Assembly: GCF_008933955.1 (NCBI RefSeq)
Contig: NZ_WBXO01000001.1
Span: 496,001-560,000, forward strand
DNA: 64,000 nt
Origin: Heliorestis acidaminivorans
GTDB taxonomy: Bacteria; Bacillota; Desulfitobacteriia; Heliobacteriales; Heliobacteriaceae
Reading direction: 5' to 3'
Shown: piece by piece, positions 17,590 to 25,938 of the stretch
Numbering within the stretch: the first letter of the stretch is position 1
How the letters are laid out: each line of letters opens with the position of its first letter
Position numbers and translations under genes: made by a program
Notes under the pieces: model-generated
Databases searched by the model: none
What the model was told of the DNA's origin: nothing
The model's input: the letters and a program-made list of their open reading frames with translations, nothing else

Positions 17590-18229
17590 AGATGTCCACC
17601 AGCATTTCGTCAATCTTCTCAATTAGCCTTGTAGCAGAATCCATTTGTAACATTACAAAGATAGCGCCTTCGATACGTTCTTCACCGACTACAAAGGTAT
17701 TGCGAAGCACGAGTGTATAGTGTCCTGGATGAAAAAAAGGATCTTGACGTACACCCTCAACAAATAAAAATTCAATCTCTGGCAATGAATATTCTATTCT
17801 TGTACTTAACAAATTGCCAAGGCTACCGATTATCACATTTAGTAATACGTTGCCTATTTCTTTCATGGCATCTGTGTCAGTATCAGAAAAACCAGCTTCG
17901 TTAGTGCTATGATCGGAAAATTCTTCATCACCAATCATAAGGTTGACGAGCTTTTTGCCTTTTTCTACAGGAAAAAGCAGTCTGGCACGACCACTACATT
18001 CTACACCAAAGCGTAAGGATGAGGAGACGACATGACCTTTTAAGATAGAGGCCACTAGCTCTTGTAAGATAAATCTATCGCGTGTTTGTAACAATTGCAC
18101 ATCAGGTACTTCGAGGTAAACCTTCTGATTCACCATCTCTGAAAGAACTTGACCTGCCTGCCCAATAACAACATTCATATACTCTTTAAGCGCATCTTGT
18201 TGAAGAGGGTTAAGCATAGGTTCACGCAA
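17582..18229 (-). CDS. cheC: CheC-type phosphatase of CheY-P
   Basis: Likely dephosphorylates the neighbouring receiver protein. Both halves carry the CheC/CheX/FliY active-site pattern ExxN followed by 22 residues and a proline: Glu15-x-x-Asn18 with Pro41, and the KEIGN motif near residue 125 with the proline of LPEI. Two intact sites, as in B. subtilis CheC, suggest full activity. No cheD, the usual CheC partner, is present in the window. It overlaps the response regulator gene (18222) by eight bases and the kinase gene by eight bases. Confidence 0.87.
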   Translation of the reverse strand: MREPMLNPLQQDALKEYMNVVIGQAGQVLSEMVNQKVYLEVPDVQLLQTRDRFILQELVASILKGHVVSSSLRFGVECSGRARLLFPVEKGKKLVNLMIGDEEFSDHSTNEAGFSDTDTDAMKEIGNVLLNVIIGSLGNLLSTRIEYSLPEIEFLFVEGVRQDPFFHPGHYTLVLRNTFVVGEERIEGAIFVMLQMDSATRLIEKIDEMLVDIYE

Positions 18230-18587
18230 CTCCCTTTATAATCTTCACTACCTCAGCAATTTTTTCTCTTGTAATCGGTTTTTGTAAAAAGGTAAGAGCA
18301 CCGAGGGCCATGACTTCATCTTTTACAAACTTCTGAACATCGGCTGTTAAAATAATAACTGGTTGATAAGGGTCTTCTTCTTTGATCTTTTTCAATACTT
18401 CTTGACCTGTCATCCCTGGCATAAGCAAATCCAGTAAAACAAAATCAGGACTTTCTCGCAAATAAGTATAATAGCCTTCCACACCATCACCAGCTGTTAT
18501 ATATTCAGCTTCTGGCAATAACTCTTTCAGAAATCGAACAAGTTGCGTTCTATATACTTGAGAGTCATCAACAATTAATATCTTCAT
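18222..18587 (-). CDS. Single-domain response regulator (CheY-like)
   Basis: A 121-residue receiver domain without output domain. The acidic pocket is in LIVDDS, the phosphoacceptor aspartate in LLDLLMPGMTG, followed by the threonine in ILTAD and the lysine in LQKPI. As first gene of the operon it probably carries the output of CheA or of the hybrid kinase. The target is unknown; no flagellar gene is present in the window. Confidence 0.93.
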   Translation of the reverse strand: MKILIVDDSQVYRTQLVRFLKELLPEAEYITAGDGVEGYYTYLRESPDFVLLDLLMPGMTGQEVLKKIKEEDPYQPVIILTADVQKFVKDEVMALGALTFLQKPITREKIAEVVKIIKGVA

Positions 18588-18617
18588 AGCTCTTACCTCG
18601 CTTATGGACCTATCTTT

Positions 18618-18669
18618 ATTAATATATTAATGATTCTTCTTTTAATAGCCTAGTTCCTTCTCTTGTCTA
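18618..18669 (-). promoter_or_regulatory. Putative promoter of the chemosensory operon with adjacent palindrome
   Basis: On the minus strand, TAGACA (complement of 18664-18669) and TATTAA (complement of 18642-18647) are 16 bases apart, about 55 bases before the first gene. Between this and the start lies a perfect 14-base palindrome, attaatatattaat (18618-18631), which could be an operator. Confidence 0.45.
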
Positions 18670-18700
18670 TTTATGTTGTTATTTTTTTGTTTGTTTAAAT

Positions 18701-18726
18701 AAAAAAGGCCCCTCTCGTTGAGGGGC
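18701..18726 (-). terminator. Terminator of the hdr-flx operon
   Basis: A 7-bp GC-rich stem (18708-18714 with 18720-18726) and 5-nt loop are followed on the minus strand by T6 (complement of 18701-18706). It separates the hdr-flx operon from the chemosensory operon. Confidence 0.85.
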
Positions 18727-18749
18727 TTCTAGATAAGGTACTCTATTCG

Positions 18750-19634
18750 TTAATATTCATTAGGCATTTTTTTCATCTCTGCCAAGGTAAAGACAGGTCC
18801 GTCGAGACAAATATAACAACTACCGATGTTACAGCGTCCACATTTGCCTATACCACATTTCATGCGCATCTCTAACGTTGTAATTACGTTCTCTGCTGTA
18901 AAGCCTAGCTTGTCGAGAATGCCTAACGTGAACTTAATCATAATAGGAGGACCACAGATAATACAGACTGTATTATCTGGGTTAGGCTTTAGCTCTTCCA
19001 AAAAAGCTGGGACAAAGCCTACATTACCCTTCCAATTATCATCACCTCGATCGACCGTCACAGATACTTGAAAATCTCGAACAGCAGGCCAAGTTTCGAA
19101 AAGATCGTATTGGAAAACTAGGTCCGCTGGTGAACGTGATCCATAGACAAGGTGAAGCTTTGCAAAATCATCGCGATGATCAACACAGTAACGTACTGCT
19201 GTACGAACTGGCGCCAACCCGATGCCACCGGCGATAAAAAGCACATTTTTGCCTTTAATCTGGTCCATAGGAAAACCGTTACCATAGGGGCCACGAATTC
19301 CTACCGTCTGTCCTGGTACAATTTCGTGTAGTTCATCAGTAAGAGTTCCTACTTTTTTGATCGATAATTGTAAGTGATCAGGAGCATCGGTGGCGGAAAA
19401 CATGGCTTCACCTACGCCAGGCAGAGATAACATGGCTAGTTGTCCTGGAGCTGTATGAAAAGGTACTACCATTTGACCGTTTTCTTCTTTGGATATATAG
19501 AAAGTTTTTACGTCTGGTGTTTCTTCGATAATTTTGGTAACTTTAGCTTTCATTGGTATGAGAGGATTGATTCTTTTGATTTCTTCTGTTGTTGCTTTGG
19601 CCAAGTTCTCCGGAGTTGCGTTATCCTTAACCAT
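18750..19634 (-). CDS. flxA: FlxA-like NAD(P)H-oxidising flavoprotein of the Flx-Hdr complex
   Basis: Ferredoxin-reductase-fold subunit expected to take electrons from NADH and pass them to the Hdr part. Residues about 27-125 form the FAD domain (RGPYGNGFP) and about 128-245 the NAD domain (FIAGGIGLAPVRT, CGPPIMIKFT). The C-terminal cysteines CGIGKCGRCNIGSCYIC would hold a 2Fe-2S cluster. The layout is also that of anaerobic sulfite reductase subunit B, but the genomic setting (hdrCBA, mvhD-like, two ferredoxin-type genes) fits FlxABCD-HdrABC described from Desulfovibrio. It starts eight bases inside flxB. Confidence 0.82.
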   Translation of the reverse strand: MVKDNATPENLAKATTEEIKRINPLIPMKAKVTKIIEETPDVKTFYISKEENGQMVVPFHTAPGQLAMLSLPGVGEAMFSATDAPDHLQLSIKKVGTLTDELHEIVPGQTVGIRGPYGNGFPMDQIKGKNVLFIAGGIGLAPVRTAVRYCVDHRDDFAKLHLVYGSRSPADLVFQYDLFETWPAVRDFQVSVTVDRGDDNWKGNVGFVPAFLEELKPNPDNTVCIICGPPIMIKFTLGILDKLGFTAENVITTLEMRMKCGIGKCGRCNIGSCYICLDGPVFTLAEMKKMPNEY

Positions 19635-20637
19635 TAACTTTCGCCTCCCTCACCTGATTGATCACATCAGTGATCTCCAGGTTCACGGGACACTTGGCGA
19701 TACAGCGCCCGCAACCCGTACATTGATATTTTCCATATCGTTCTGGGAAATAGCGTAGTTTATGCATAAAACGTTGACGAACTTTTTCTTTCTTGCTAGG
19801 GCGAGGGTTGTGTCCTCCAGCCATCATAGCGTATTCGTTAAACATACAGGAATCCCAACACTTAATCTTAACACCACAGTGTTGGTTTTTCTTTTTCTCT
19901 GAAATGTCAAAACAGTGACATGTGGGGCAGAGATAGGTGCAAGTGCCACAGTTGATACATTTGCGCCACAATTGATCCCACAAGGAATGCTCAAACATAG
20001 CTTGCAATTTCTCGGCAATACCTTCACTGTCAACTTGCAGTACAAATTCTTCTGGTACTAAGACTTCAGCGGAAGATTCACTCAACAAGCCAGCTACGGC
20101 AAGGGCTTCAACTACTTTTTCACCTTTTTCAGTCCGCCCTTGGATACCGTAGTAGTCACCAAGATCATAAAGTTGGGCATCAGCACCTTCATGTTCTACA
20201 GGGTTAAGTCCCATAGAAGAGCAAAAGCAATCAGCACCAGCCTTGCTACAACCGAGTGCAACGATGGTTGCACCTTCTCGTCGAGTTGCATAGTATTCGT
20301 CTATATATCCTCTGGTCAAAAAGACATCGTCCATGCAAAGTATGGCTTGCATATCACAAGAACGTACGCCAAAAAGAACGCAAGCTGTACGGTCTGGTAA
20401 TATTTCTTCATAATCACCATCGATTCCGTAGGCGGTAAAGTTGTATATTTTTTCCGTAGAAGGAAAGAAAATTTCTTTGGGGCTGATAGCGCTGTTTTGC
20501 TCTAAAGACACTTGGATATCAGCTCTATAAGGGTAATAGCGATGAGTTTCATCGACAAGAGCCGGTACATAGAGAGTCCCTTTGCTTGCTAAAGTCTTCA
20601 GTACTTCTTGTAGTTTTGCTTTGGGAAAGGCTTTCAA
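19627..20637 (-). CDS. flxB: FlxB-like iron-sulfur protein (two 4Fe-4S motifs)
   Basis: Electron-transfer subunit of 336 residues, related to anaerobic sulfite reductase subunit A. The N-terminal 220 residues contain CVLFGVRSCD and a CSKAGADCFC motif. The first cluster motif is CINCGTCTYLCPTCHCF (near 232-248) and the second CTGCGRCIAKCPVN (near 311-324). It probably links the flavoprotein FlxA with FlxC/FlxD. The gene overlaps flxA by eight bases. Confidence 0.8.
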   Translation of the reverse strand: MKAFPKAKLQEVLKTLASKGTLYVPALVDETHRYYPYRADIQVSLEQNSAISPKEIFFPSTEKIYNFTAYGIDGDYEEILPDRTACVLFGVRSCDMQAILCMDDVFLTRGYIDEYYATRREGATIVALGCSKAGADCFCSSMGLNPVEHEGADAQLYDLGDYYGIQGRTEKGEKVVEALAVAGLLSESSAEVLVPEEFVLQVDSEGIAEKLQAMFEHSLWDQLWRKCINCGTCTYLCPTCHCFDISEKKKNQHCGVKIKCWDSCMFNEYAMMAGGHNPRPSKKEKVRQRFMHKLRYFPERYGKYQCTGCGRCIAKCPVNLEITDVINQVREAKVNG

Positions 20638-20694
20638 GACGGAATCACCTGCCTTACTTTTTCGAATATGAACGCTTTGGCCTGTCTCCCATTC

Positions 20695-21639
20695 CTACAG
20701 AAATTCTTCTGGATCGTCTAGTTTGAAGTGATTTAGAGGGCCGGCCTCTTCAAGGTCTGTACCAGCATCGTAAGTGCCAAAAAGTTCATCAATATCTTGC
20801 ATAATCTTACGATTAATTTTCATGATGGGAATACCGGCAGGGCAAACCCGTTCACATTCGCCACAGTCAACACAACGTCCGGCTACATGCATAGCTCTTG
20901 TGATTCCAAAAAATGCATTATCTGTTGTTGTTGCCGCTTTGTTGACCCAACCTTTTTTGTCTGATTCAAAAATACATTCGCGACAGTTACAGGCTGGGCA
21001 TATATTTCGACAGGCATAGCAACGGAGGCACTTCTCATGTTGCTTTTGCCAAAAAGCATACTTCTCATCAGCACTGAGCGCTTCTATTTCTTTTACTTCT
21101 TGGTAACGTTCTTTGCCTTTGCTTCCTACGCCTTTTTGGATCGCTCTTTCTGCTGTTATGCCTATCGGTACACCTGGCTCTTTCGTCACTTGCACATCAC
21201 CAAGCGTCCGGTCTGCTAGTACAGGATTAGGGTAGCGACATTCTTGGCATTTGCGAAGCAACGGAAGATCGTGGACATGGCGTTGATCTTTTACAGCTTC
21301 TTTGTCAACCATCCCAGGACAAGGTAAACCAATAACAAGTACTTTTTCTGGATTGACTTGTTTATCTTGTATCAGACGTAAGATTCCTCGGCTATCACAA
21401 CCTTTGACGAAGATGGCAATCTTGTCATCACTGTTGCGATAGTCCAAAAGCAAACTGGTGAGATTGTTGATAGCAAATTCATCGTAATGAAGCTTAATAG
21501 CATCTTCTGCTTTTTGTATAAAGAGAGGGGGTGTAAGGTACCAGCGACTGCCTTTGGTCCAACCAAAAACACCCTTTACTTCACCTGAAGCTAGGAGTTC
21601 TTGAGCCAGTGCTTGCATTTCTTTGATTAAACTGTTCAT
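20695..21639 (-). CDS. flxC: FlxC-like iron-sulfur protein (two 4Fe-4S motifs)
   Basis: A 314-residue electron-transfer subunit. The N-terminal half resembles the F420-hydrogenase beta-subunit type fold found in related proteins (IAIFVKGCDSRGI). The C-terminal half carries CLRCYACRNICPACNCREC (near 205-223) and CVDCGECERVCPAGIP (near 257-272). Its start overlaps the flxD stop by four bases (21636-21639), so the two are probably translationally coupled. Confidence 0.78.
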   Translation of the reverse strand: MNSLIKEMQALAQELLASGEVKGVFGWTKGSRWYLTPPLFIQKAEDAIKLHYDEFAINNLTSLLLDYRNSDDKIAIFVKGCDSRGILRLIQDKQVNPEKVLVIGLPCPGMVDKEAVKDQRHVHDLPLLRKCQECRYPNPVLADRTLGDVQVTKEPGVPIGITAERAIQKGVGSKGKERYQEVKEIEALSADEKYAFWQKQHEKCLRCYACRNICPACNCRECIFESDKKGWVNKAATTTDNAFFGITRAMHVAGRCVDCGECERVCPAGIPIMKINRKIMQDIDELFGTYDAGTDLEEAGPLNHFKLDDPEEFL

Positions 21640-22085
21640 AGCTCCTCCCTCAACTTTTTGTTCGGTCCAAGAGCTTTTACTTCTTCTGACATTTGGGTCA
21701 CTACATCACGGAATTTAGGTGCTTCAGAGCCTGAGATCCAACGAGCTTGAAAACGTCTTGGATCGATACCCATATATTCAAGAAGCCTCTGCATAAGCAA
21801 GTAACGACGACGGGTAAAATAATTACCTGTTGAGTAGTGACAATCACCAGGGTGACAACCAGCTACTAGTACAGCATCGGCACCTTTTTGAAAAGCTCTT
21901 AATACGAATTGAGGATTAGTACGACCAGAGCAGGGAACGCGAATTAGTTTGACATTAGGTGGATATTGCATTCGTGACAGACCGGCAAGGTCGGCACCTG
22001 CATAGGTACACCAGTTGCAGGCAAAACCTACAATGTTAGGCTCCCAATCCTGAGCGGTTTGCTTCTTATCTTCTACCGTTGACAC
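21636..22085 (-). CDS. flxD: MvhD/FlxD-like 2Fe-2S protein
   Basis: Small subunit that passes electrons to HdrA, where flavin-based bifurcation takes place. The 149 residues carry the MvhD cysteine pattern: FACNWCTYAGAD (about 21-32), VPCSGRTNP (about 50-58) and AGCHPGDCHYSTGN (about 74-87). The gene starts 13 bases inside hdrA. In methanogens MvhD connects a hydrogenase to HdrA; here no hydrogenase genes accompany it, so the Flx proteins are the likely electron source. Confidence 0.88.
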   Translation of the reverse strand: MSTVEDKKQTAQDWEPNIVGFACNWCTYAGADLAGLSRMQYPPNVKLIRVPCSGRTNPQFVLRAFQKGADAVLVAGCHPGDCHYSTGNYFTRRRYLLMQRLLEYMGIDPRRFQARWISGSEAPKFRDVVTQMSEEVKALGPNKKLREEL

Positions 22086-24055
22086 AGCGCATCCACCTCC
22101 GCCAAGATTTGTTCGTTCGTAAAGCCGTTGATATTCATTGCGCTAGAGGGACAGTTAACTGTACAAGCACCACAGCCCTGACAAAGACCAGGATTGACTA
22201 CTGCTACGACGCGCTCCTTCATTTGCCCATGAACACGTTCACTAACTTTTTTCTTCTCAATAGCTTTATAAGGACAGACAGATATGCAAAGTCCGCACCC
22301 TGCACATACTGCTTCGTTACATTCCGCTATCATCGCTTCGGAAGTTAATTCTCCTTTGGATAAAAGACCTGTAGCTTTTACTGCGGCGGCAGAAGCCTGC
22401 GCTACTGATTCGGGAATGTCTTTCGGCCCCTGGCAAACACCAGCTAAATAGATACCGGCAGTATGGGTTTCAATAGGTTGTAGCTTAGGATGTGCTTCCG
22501 TATACCAACCATGTTGATCGTAGGAAATACCAAGAGTACGCGCTAAGGCAACGGCGTCAGCACGAGGTTCCATGCCAGCGGCTAAAACAACTAGATCAGC
22601 TTCTATCTCTACAGGCCGTCCGATTAAGGAGTCTTCTCCTCGAACAATAAGCTTGTCGCCTACTTGGAATATCTTCGATACGCGACCGCGAATATACTGG
22701 CCATCATATTGCTCCTGTGTCCGCTTATAGAATTCTTCGTAGCTCTTACCACCTGTTCTCACGTCCATATAGAAAATATAAGATTTTGATTGAGGCATTT
22801 TCTCTTTTATCAACGTGGCATGCTTGGCTACATACATACAACATGCTTTAGAGCAGTAAGGACGACCTTTTGCTTCATCTCGAGAGCCTACACATTTGAT
22901 GAAAACAATCTTTTCTGGAACTTTACCGTCAGAAGGTCTTTTTATCTTACCGGCTGTGGGGCCTGAGGCGTTCATCAGGCGCTCTAAATGAAGGCCTGTG
23001 ATTACATCAGGATAACGACCAGCGCCGTATTCTTCGTATTTAGAAATATCAAATTGATCAAAACCGGTAGCAACAACGATTGAACCATAGCGTTCAACGA
23101 TTACTTCGTCTTTTTGCTCATAGTCTACAGCTTCAGTAGGACAAATCTTTTTACAGACACCACATTTGCCATCAAGTAGATAGCGGCAATGTTCTGCATC
23201 AATAACAGGCTTGTTCGGTACAGCTTGGGGAAAAGGTACATAAATAGCTTTGCGAGGACCTAGGCCCATCTCAAACTCAGAAGAAACTTTCTTAGGACAC
23301 TTTTCTTGACAAGCGCCACAACCTGTACATTTATCAAAATCTACATAACGAGCTTTTTTGCGAATTGTGACGTCAAAGTTACCTACAAAGCCATCAACAG
23401 CTGTTACTTCTGCGTAGGTAACCATTTCAATATTAGGGTGCTGTGCCGCTTCTACCATTTTGGGCGTTAGAATACAAGCTGAGCAATCAAGAGTTGGGAA
23501 TGTTTTGTCAACTTGAGCCATTCGTCCACCAATAGAGTGTTCTCGATCCAACAAAGTTACTTGAAAGCCATTGTCGGCTATATCGATGGCCGTCTGAATC
23601 CCTGCGATACCTGCACCAATGACTAAGGCTCGCTTTGTTACAGGGATAGTGCTTGAACTAAGAGGTTCATTTTTTCTAGCTTTAGCTACAGCCATACGAA
23701 GGAGATCGATGGATTTCTCTGTTCCTTTTTCTTTATCAGCATGAACCCAAGAACATTGCTCACGGATGTTGACTTGTTCAATCATATAGGGATTAAGGCC
23801 AGCTCGCTCTGCACATTTACGAAAAGTAGGCTCATGCATACGAGGAGAGCAAGCCGCTACAACGTAGCCATCTAGATTGTGCTCTCTAACAGCATCTTGG
23901 ATCAACTGCTGTCCCGGTTCAGCACACATATATTTATAATCGCATGAGTAAACAACGCCAGGAAAGTCTTTCGCTACTTCTGCGACTTGATCACAGTGAA
24001 CTGTATTAGCAATGTTTGTACCACAGTGACATACAAAAACACCGATTCGTTTCAC
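22073..24055 (-). CDS. hdrA: Heterodisulfide reductase-like subunit HdrA (bifurcating flavoprotein)
   Basis: Central flavoprotein of the complex. The 660 residues comprise an N-terminal cysteine-rich domain (VFVCHCGTNIA, MCAEPGQQ, ACSPRMHEPTFR), an FAD domain (VIGAGIAGIQTAIDIA, SIGGRMAQ, LDCSACILTPKM) with inserted ferredoxin motifs (CTGCGACQEKCP; CGVCKKICP), and a C-terminal ferredoxin domain (CAGCGLCISVCP; CQGCGACTVNCP). All cluster cysteines look intact. HdrA splits electron pairs between a high-potential acceptor and ferredoxin in characterised systems. It lies between hdrB and flxD in one transcript. Confidence 0.92.
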   Translation of the reverse strand: MKRIGVFVCHCGTNIANTVHCDQVAEVAKDFPGVVYSCDYKYMCAEPGQQLIQDAVREHNLDGYVVAACSPRMHEPTFRKCAERAGLNPYMIEQVNIREQCSWVHADKEKGTEKSIDLLRMAVAKARKNEPLSSSTIPVTKRALVIGAGIAGIQTAIDIADNGFQVTLLDREHSIGGRMAQVDKTFPTLDCSACILTPKMVEAAQHPNIEMVTYAEVTAVDGFVGNFDVTIRKKARYVDFDKCTGCGACQEKCPKKVSSEFEMGLGPRKAIYVPFPQAVPNKPVIDAEHCRYLLDGKCGVCKKICPTEAVDYEQKDEVIVERYGSIVVATGFDQFDISKYEEYGAGRYPDVITGLHLERLMNASGPTAGKIKRPSDGKVPEKIVFIKCVGSRDEAKGRPYCSKACCMYVAKHATLIKEKMPQSKSYIFYMDVRTGGKSYEEFYKRTQEQYDGQYIRGRVSKIFQVGDKLIVRGEDSLIGRPVEIEADLVVLAAGMEPRADAVALARTLGISYDQHGWYTEAHPKLQPIETHTAGIYLAGVCQGPKDIPESVAQASAAAVKATGLLSKGELTSEAMIAECNEAVCAGCGLCISVCPYKAIEKKKVSERVHGQMKERVVAVVNPGLCQGCGACTVNCPSSAMNINGFTNEQILAEVDALCQR

Positions 24056-24068
24056 GCCTTTACCCTCC

Positions 24069-24944
24069 TCATTGACCAGCGGGGGCGCTTATATTTTGAA
24101 GCAACGATTTGGCTTCTACGAAATGTTTGTCTAACCCTAATTCATTAGGAGCAATGCCAAAAGCCGTACCCATAAGTTCCGTAAAATAATAGACAGGCAA
24201 GTTAATAGATATGCCTAAAGCTTTTTCTGCTGCCTTTTGTCGCATGTCTAAATTAGAAGTACAGAGTGGGCAAGGTGTGGCAATACAGTCTGCACCGGCT
24301 AATTTAGCATAGTGCAAGATCTTTGCTGTCATCATAACTGCCGCATCTACACGAGTGAGCGACAGAGCTCCACCACAACATTCTGTTTTGTAATCCCACT
24401 CTACAGGAGTTCCACCTAAAGTTGTAATGATGCGATCCATCATAAGTGGGTGCTCTGTGCTGTCAATGGCTACTTCGGGTGGCTTGACAAGTAGACAGCC
24501 ATAATAACAGGCTACTTTCAGTCCTGTTAAAGGTTTTACAACTTCTTCTCTTATTCTTTCTTCTGAAAGATCGTTAGAGAAAACTTCTAAGATTGATCTA
24601 GCCCTTGCTTTCCCTTTCAGATTCATTTCAATAATTTCGGATATTTCTTCTCTTGTTTCTTCCTTCTGAACGGCTAGCTCAGACATTTTTAGCCTTTGAT
24701 AACAAGCGGCACAAGGAATAGCAATATCATTAAGTCCATATTGCTCTGCTAAGGCTAGATTTCTTGCTGGCAAAGCTTTCGCTAAAAGAGGATCAGTATT
24801 ATGAGCAGAAGAAGCACCACAGCAATTCCAATCAGGAATCTCAACGAGATTAATATCTAATTTCTTGGCAACGACTGTGGTAGACATACCATATTCAATC
24901 CCTGTTCCATGTAAGGAACATCCGGGGTAGAAACCGTATTTCAC
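24069..24944 (-). CDS. hdrB: Heterodisulfide reductase-like subunit HdrB
   Basis: Catalytic subunit carrying noncubane 4Fe-4S clusters in the CCG domains: CCGASS near 41-46, CYYGC near 146 and ECCGGALS near 188, followed by CPLC near 226. In methanogens it reduces the CoM-CoB heterodisulfide. A Clostridia-type bacterium lacks those thiols, so the disulfide acceptor here is unknown (a DsrC-like protein is one proposal for bacterial homologues). The 291-residue length is normal. It overlaps hdrC by four bases. Confidence 0.92.
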   Translation of the reverse strand: MKYGFYPGCSLHGTGIEYGMSTTVVAKKLDINLVEIPDWNCCGASSAHNTDPLLAKALPARNLALAEQYGLNDIAIPCAACYQRLKMSELAVQKEETREEISEIIEMNLKGKARARSILEVFSNDLSEERIREEVVKPLTGLKVACYYGCLLVKPPEVAIDSTEHPLMMDRIITTLGGTPVEWDYKTECCGGALSLTRVDAAVMMTAKILHYAKLAGADCIATPCPLCTSNLDMRQKAAEKALGISINLPVYYFTELMGTAFGIAPNELGLDKHFVEAKSLLQNISAPAGQ

Positions 24945-25513
24945 TTCTGGCCACCTCTTTTCTTCTGCACGTTCTTAAATATTTTTGCTACAGCTTCTTT
25001 ATTCTTAATAGATTCAGGTAAAACTTTTAGCTTACCTTGCATCATCATAGAGGGCGCTAACATGGCATCTTTGAACCATTGACCAGATAAAAGGTTATAA
25101 CGCATGATAAGTCCCACTTCATGAAGACGTCCATGATTAGAAACAGATTGTAAGAACAAATCGTTAAACAAGTCTGCTCTTTTGTCAGCTACAAGTCCTG
25201 CTTTTTTCGCTTCTATCCGTAAAGCTTCCATAACCTTAGCTGGTTCTACATGACGAGGACAGCGTGTAGAGCATGTCTCGCAGGAAGCACAAACCCAAAT
25301 GCTATAGGTAGTTAAAGCTTCTTTGGTAAGACCTAACTGTACCATGCGAATAATTTGTCTAACCGTATTCTCCATAGCAAAAGCCGCAGGGCAACCGGCA
25401 GAACATTTTCCACATTGGTAACAAAGAGATAGATCACTTTCGTATTCCTTTTTTAAGAGCGCTCGAAATTCATCACTGTCAGGTACTGTATTGGACAGTT
25501 GAATTGAACCCAT
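24941..25513 (-). CDS. hdrC: Heterodisulfide reductase-like subunit HdrC
   Basis: Ferredoxin-type subunit that delivers electrons from HdrA to HdrB. Two 4Fe-4S motifs are visible: CYQCGKCSAGCP and CASCETCSTRCP. The ATG at 25513 is preferred because GAGGAGG lies 11 bases before it; the frame is open from a TTG at 25537, but then the ribosome site would be inside the gene. First gene of hdrCBA-flxDCBA, behind a 425-base AT-rich gap. Confidence 0.9.
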   Translation of the reverse strand: MGSIQLSNTVPDSDEFRALLKKEYESDLSLCYQCGKCSAGCPAAFAMENTVRQIIRMVQLGLTKEALTTYSIWVCASCETCSTRCPRHVEPAKVMEALRIEAKKAGLVADKRADLFNDLFLQSVSNHGRLHEVGLIMRYNLLSGQWFKDAMLAPSMMMQGKLKVLPESIKNKEAVAKIFKNVQKKRGGQK

Positions 25514-25938
25514 CGTAGACTCGACCTCCTCAAGCAAAATCGTTAAATGTTCAGAGAAGTGACAAGAGGACGGGGAAATTTTTATTTGAACTTAATGGAT
25601 TTCAAGGACAACTGTTGGGGCTTTGTGTAAGCTTGCGTAAATTCTCACAAGGCTAGTTAAAGTCAATTTTACTTATAAAAAAGAAAAATTTCCTTATAAC
25701 TACAACGACTTCTATTCGCTCCCTTACTGTTAATTCCTTCTTGGTAATAAAAAATTCATAAAAACTGTATTTGTGAACTCAATAGTCAAGTTTATGAGCG
25801 AGTTATCACATTTACAAGCTATTTTATTGTTATTGTATCATTAATTCAAGTGTTGAAGTTATATAAGATTTTTCCACTTATATTTAAAATGTTTGTGCAA
25901 CCTTTGAATATAAATAAAGGTTGCACAAGCTAAGAGGT
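25514..25938. other. AT-rich intergenic region between hdrC and mobB
   Basis: This 425-base stretch has no ORF I would defend. It must hold the promoter of the hdr-flx operon, but I see no good -35/-10 pair. It contains several TTGTG/CACAA elements, among them GCTTTGTG (25620-25627) facing CACAAGGC (25646-25653), TTTGTGAA near 25761 and TTATCACA near 25804, which could be sites for a redox- or anaerobiosis-linked regulator. At the mobB end lies a 13-bp dyad (listed separately). Confidence 0.4.
25893..25928 (-). terminator. Likely terminator behind mobB
   Basis: A 13-bp perfect inverted repeat, TTGTGCAACCTTT (25893-25905) with its complement at 25916-25928, has a 10-nt AT loop. It lies ten bases after the mobB stop. 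In the minus direction the tail is only moderately T-rich, so termination is probable but not certain. Confidence 0.6.
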
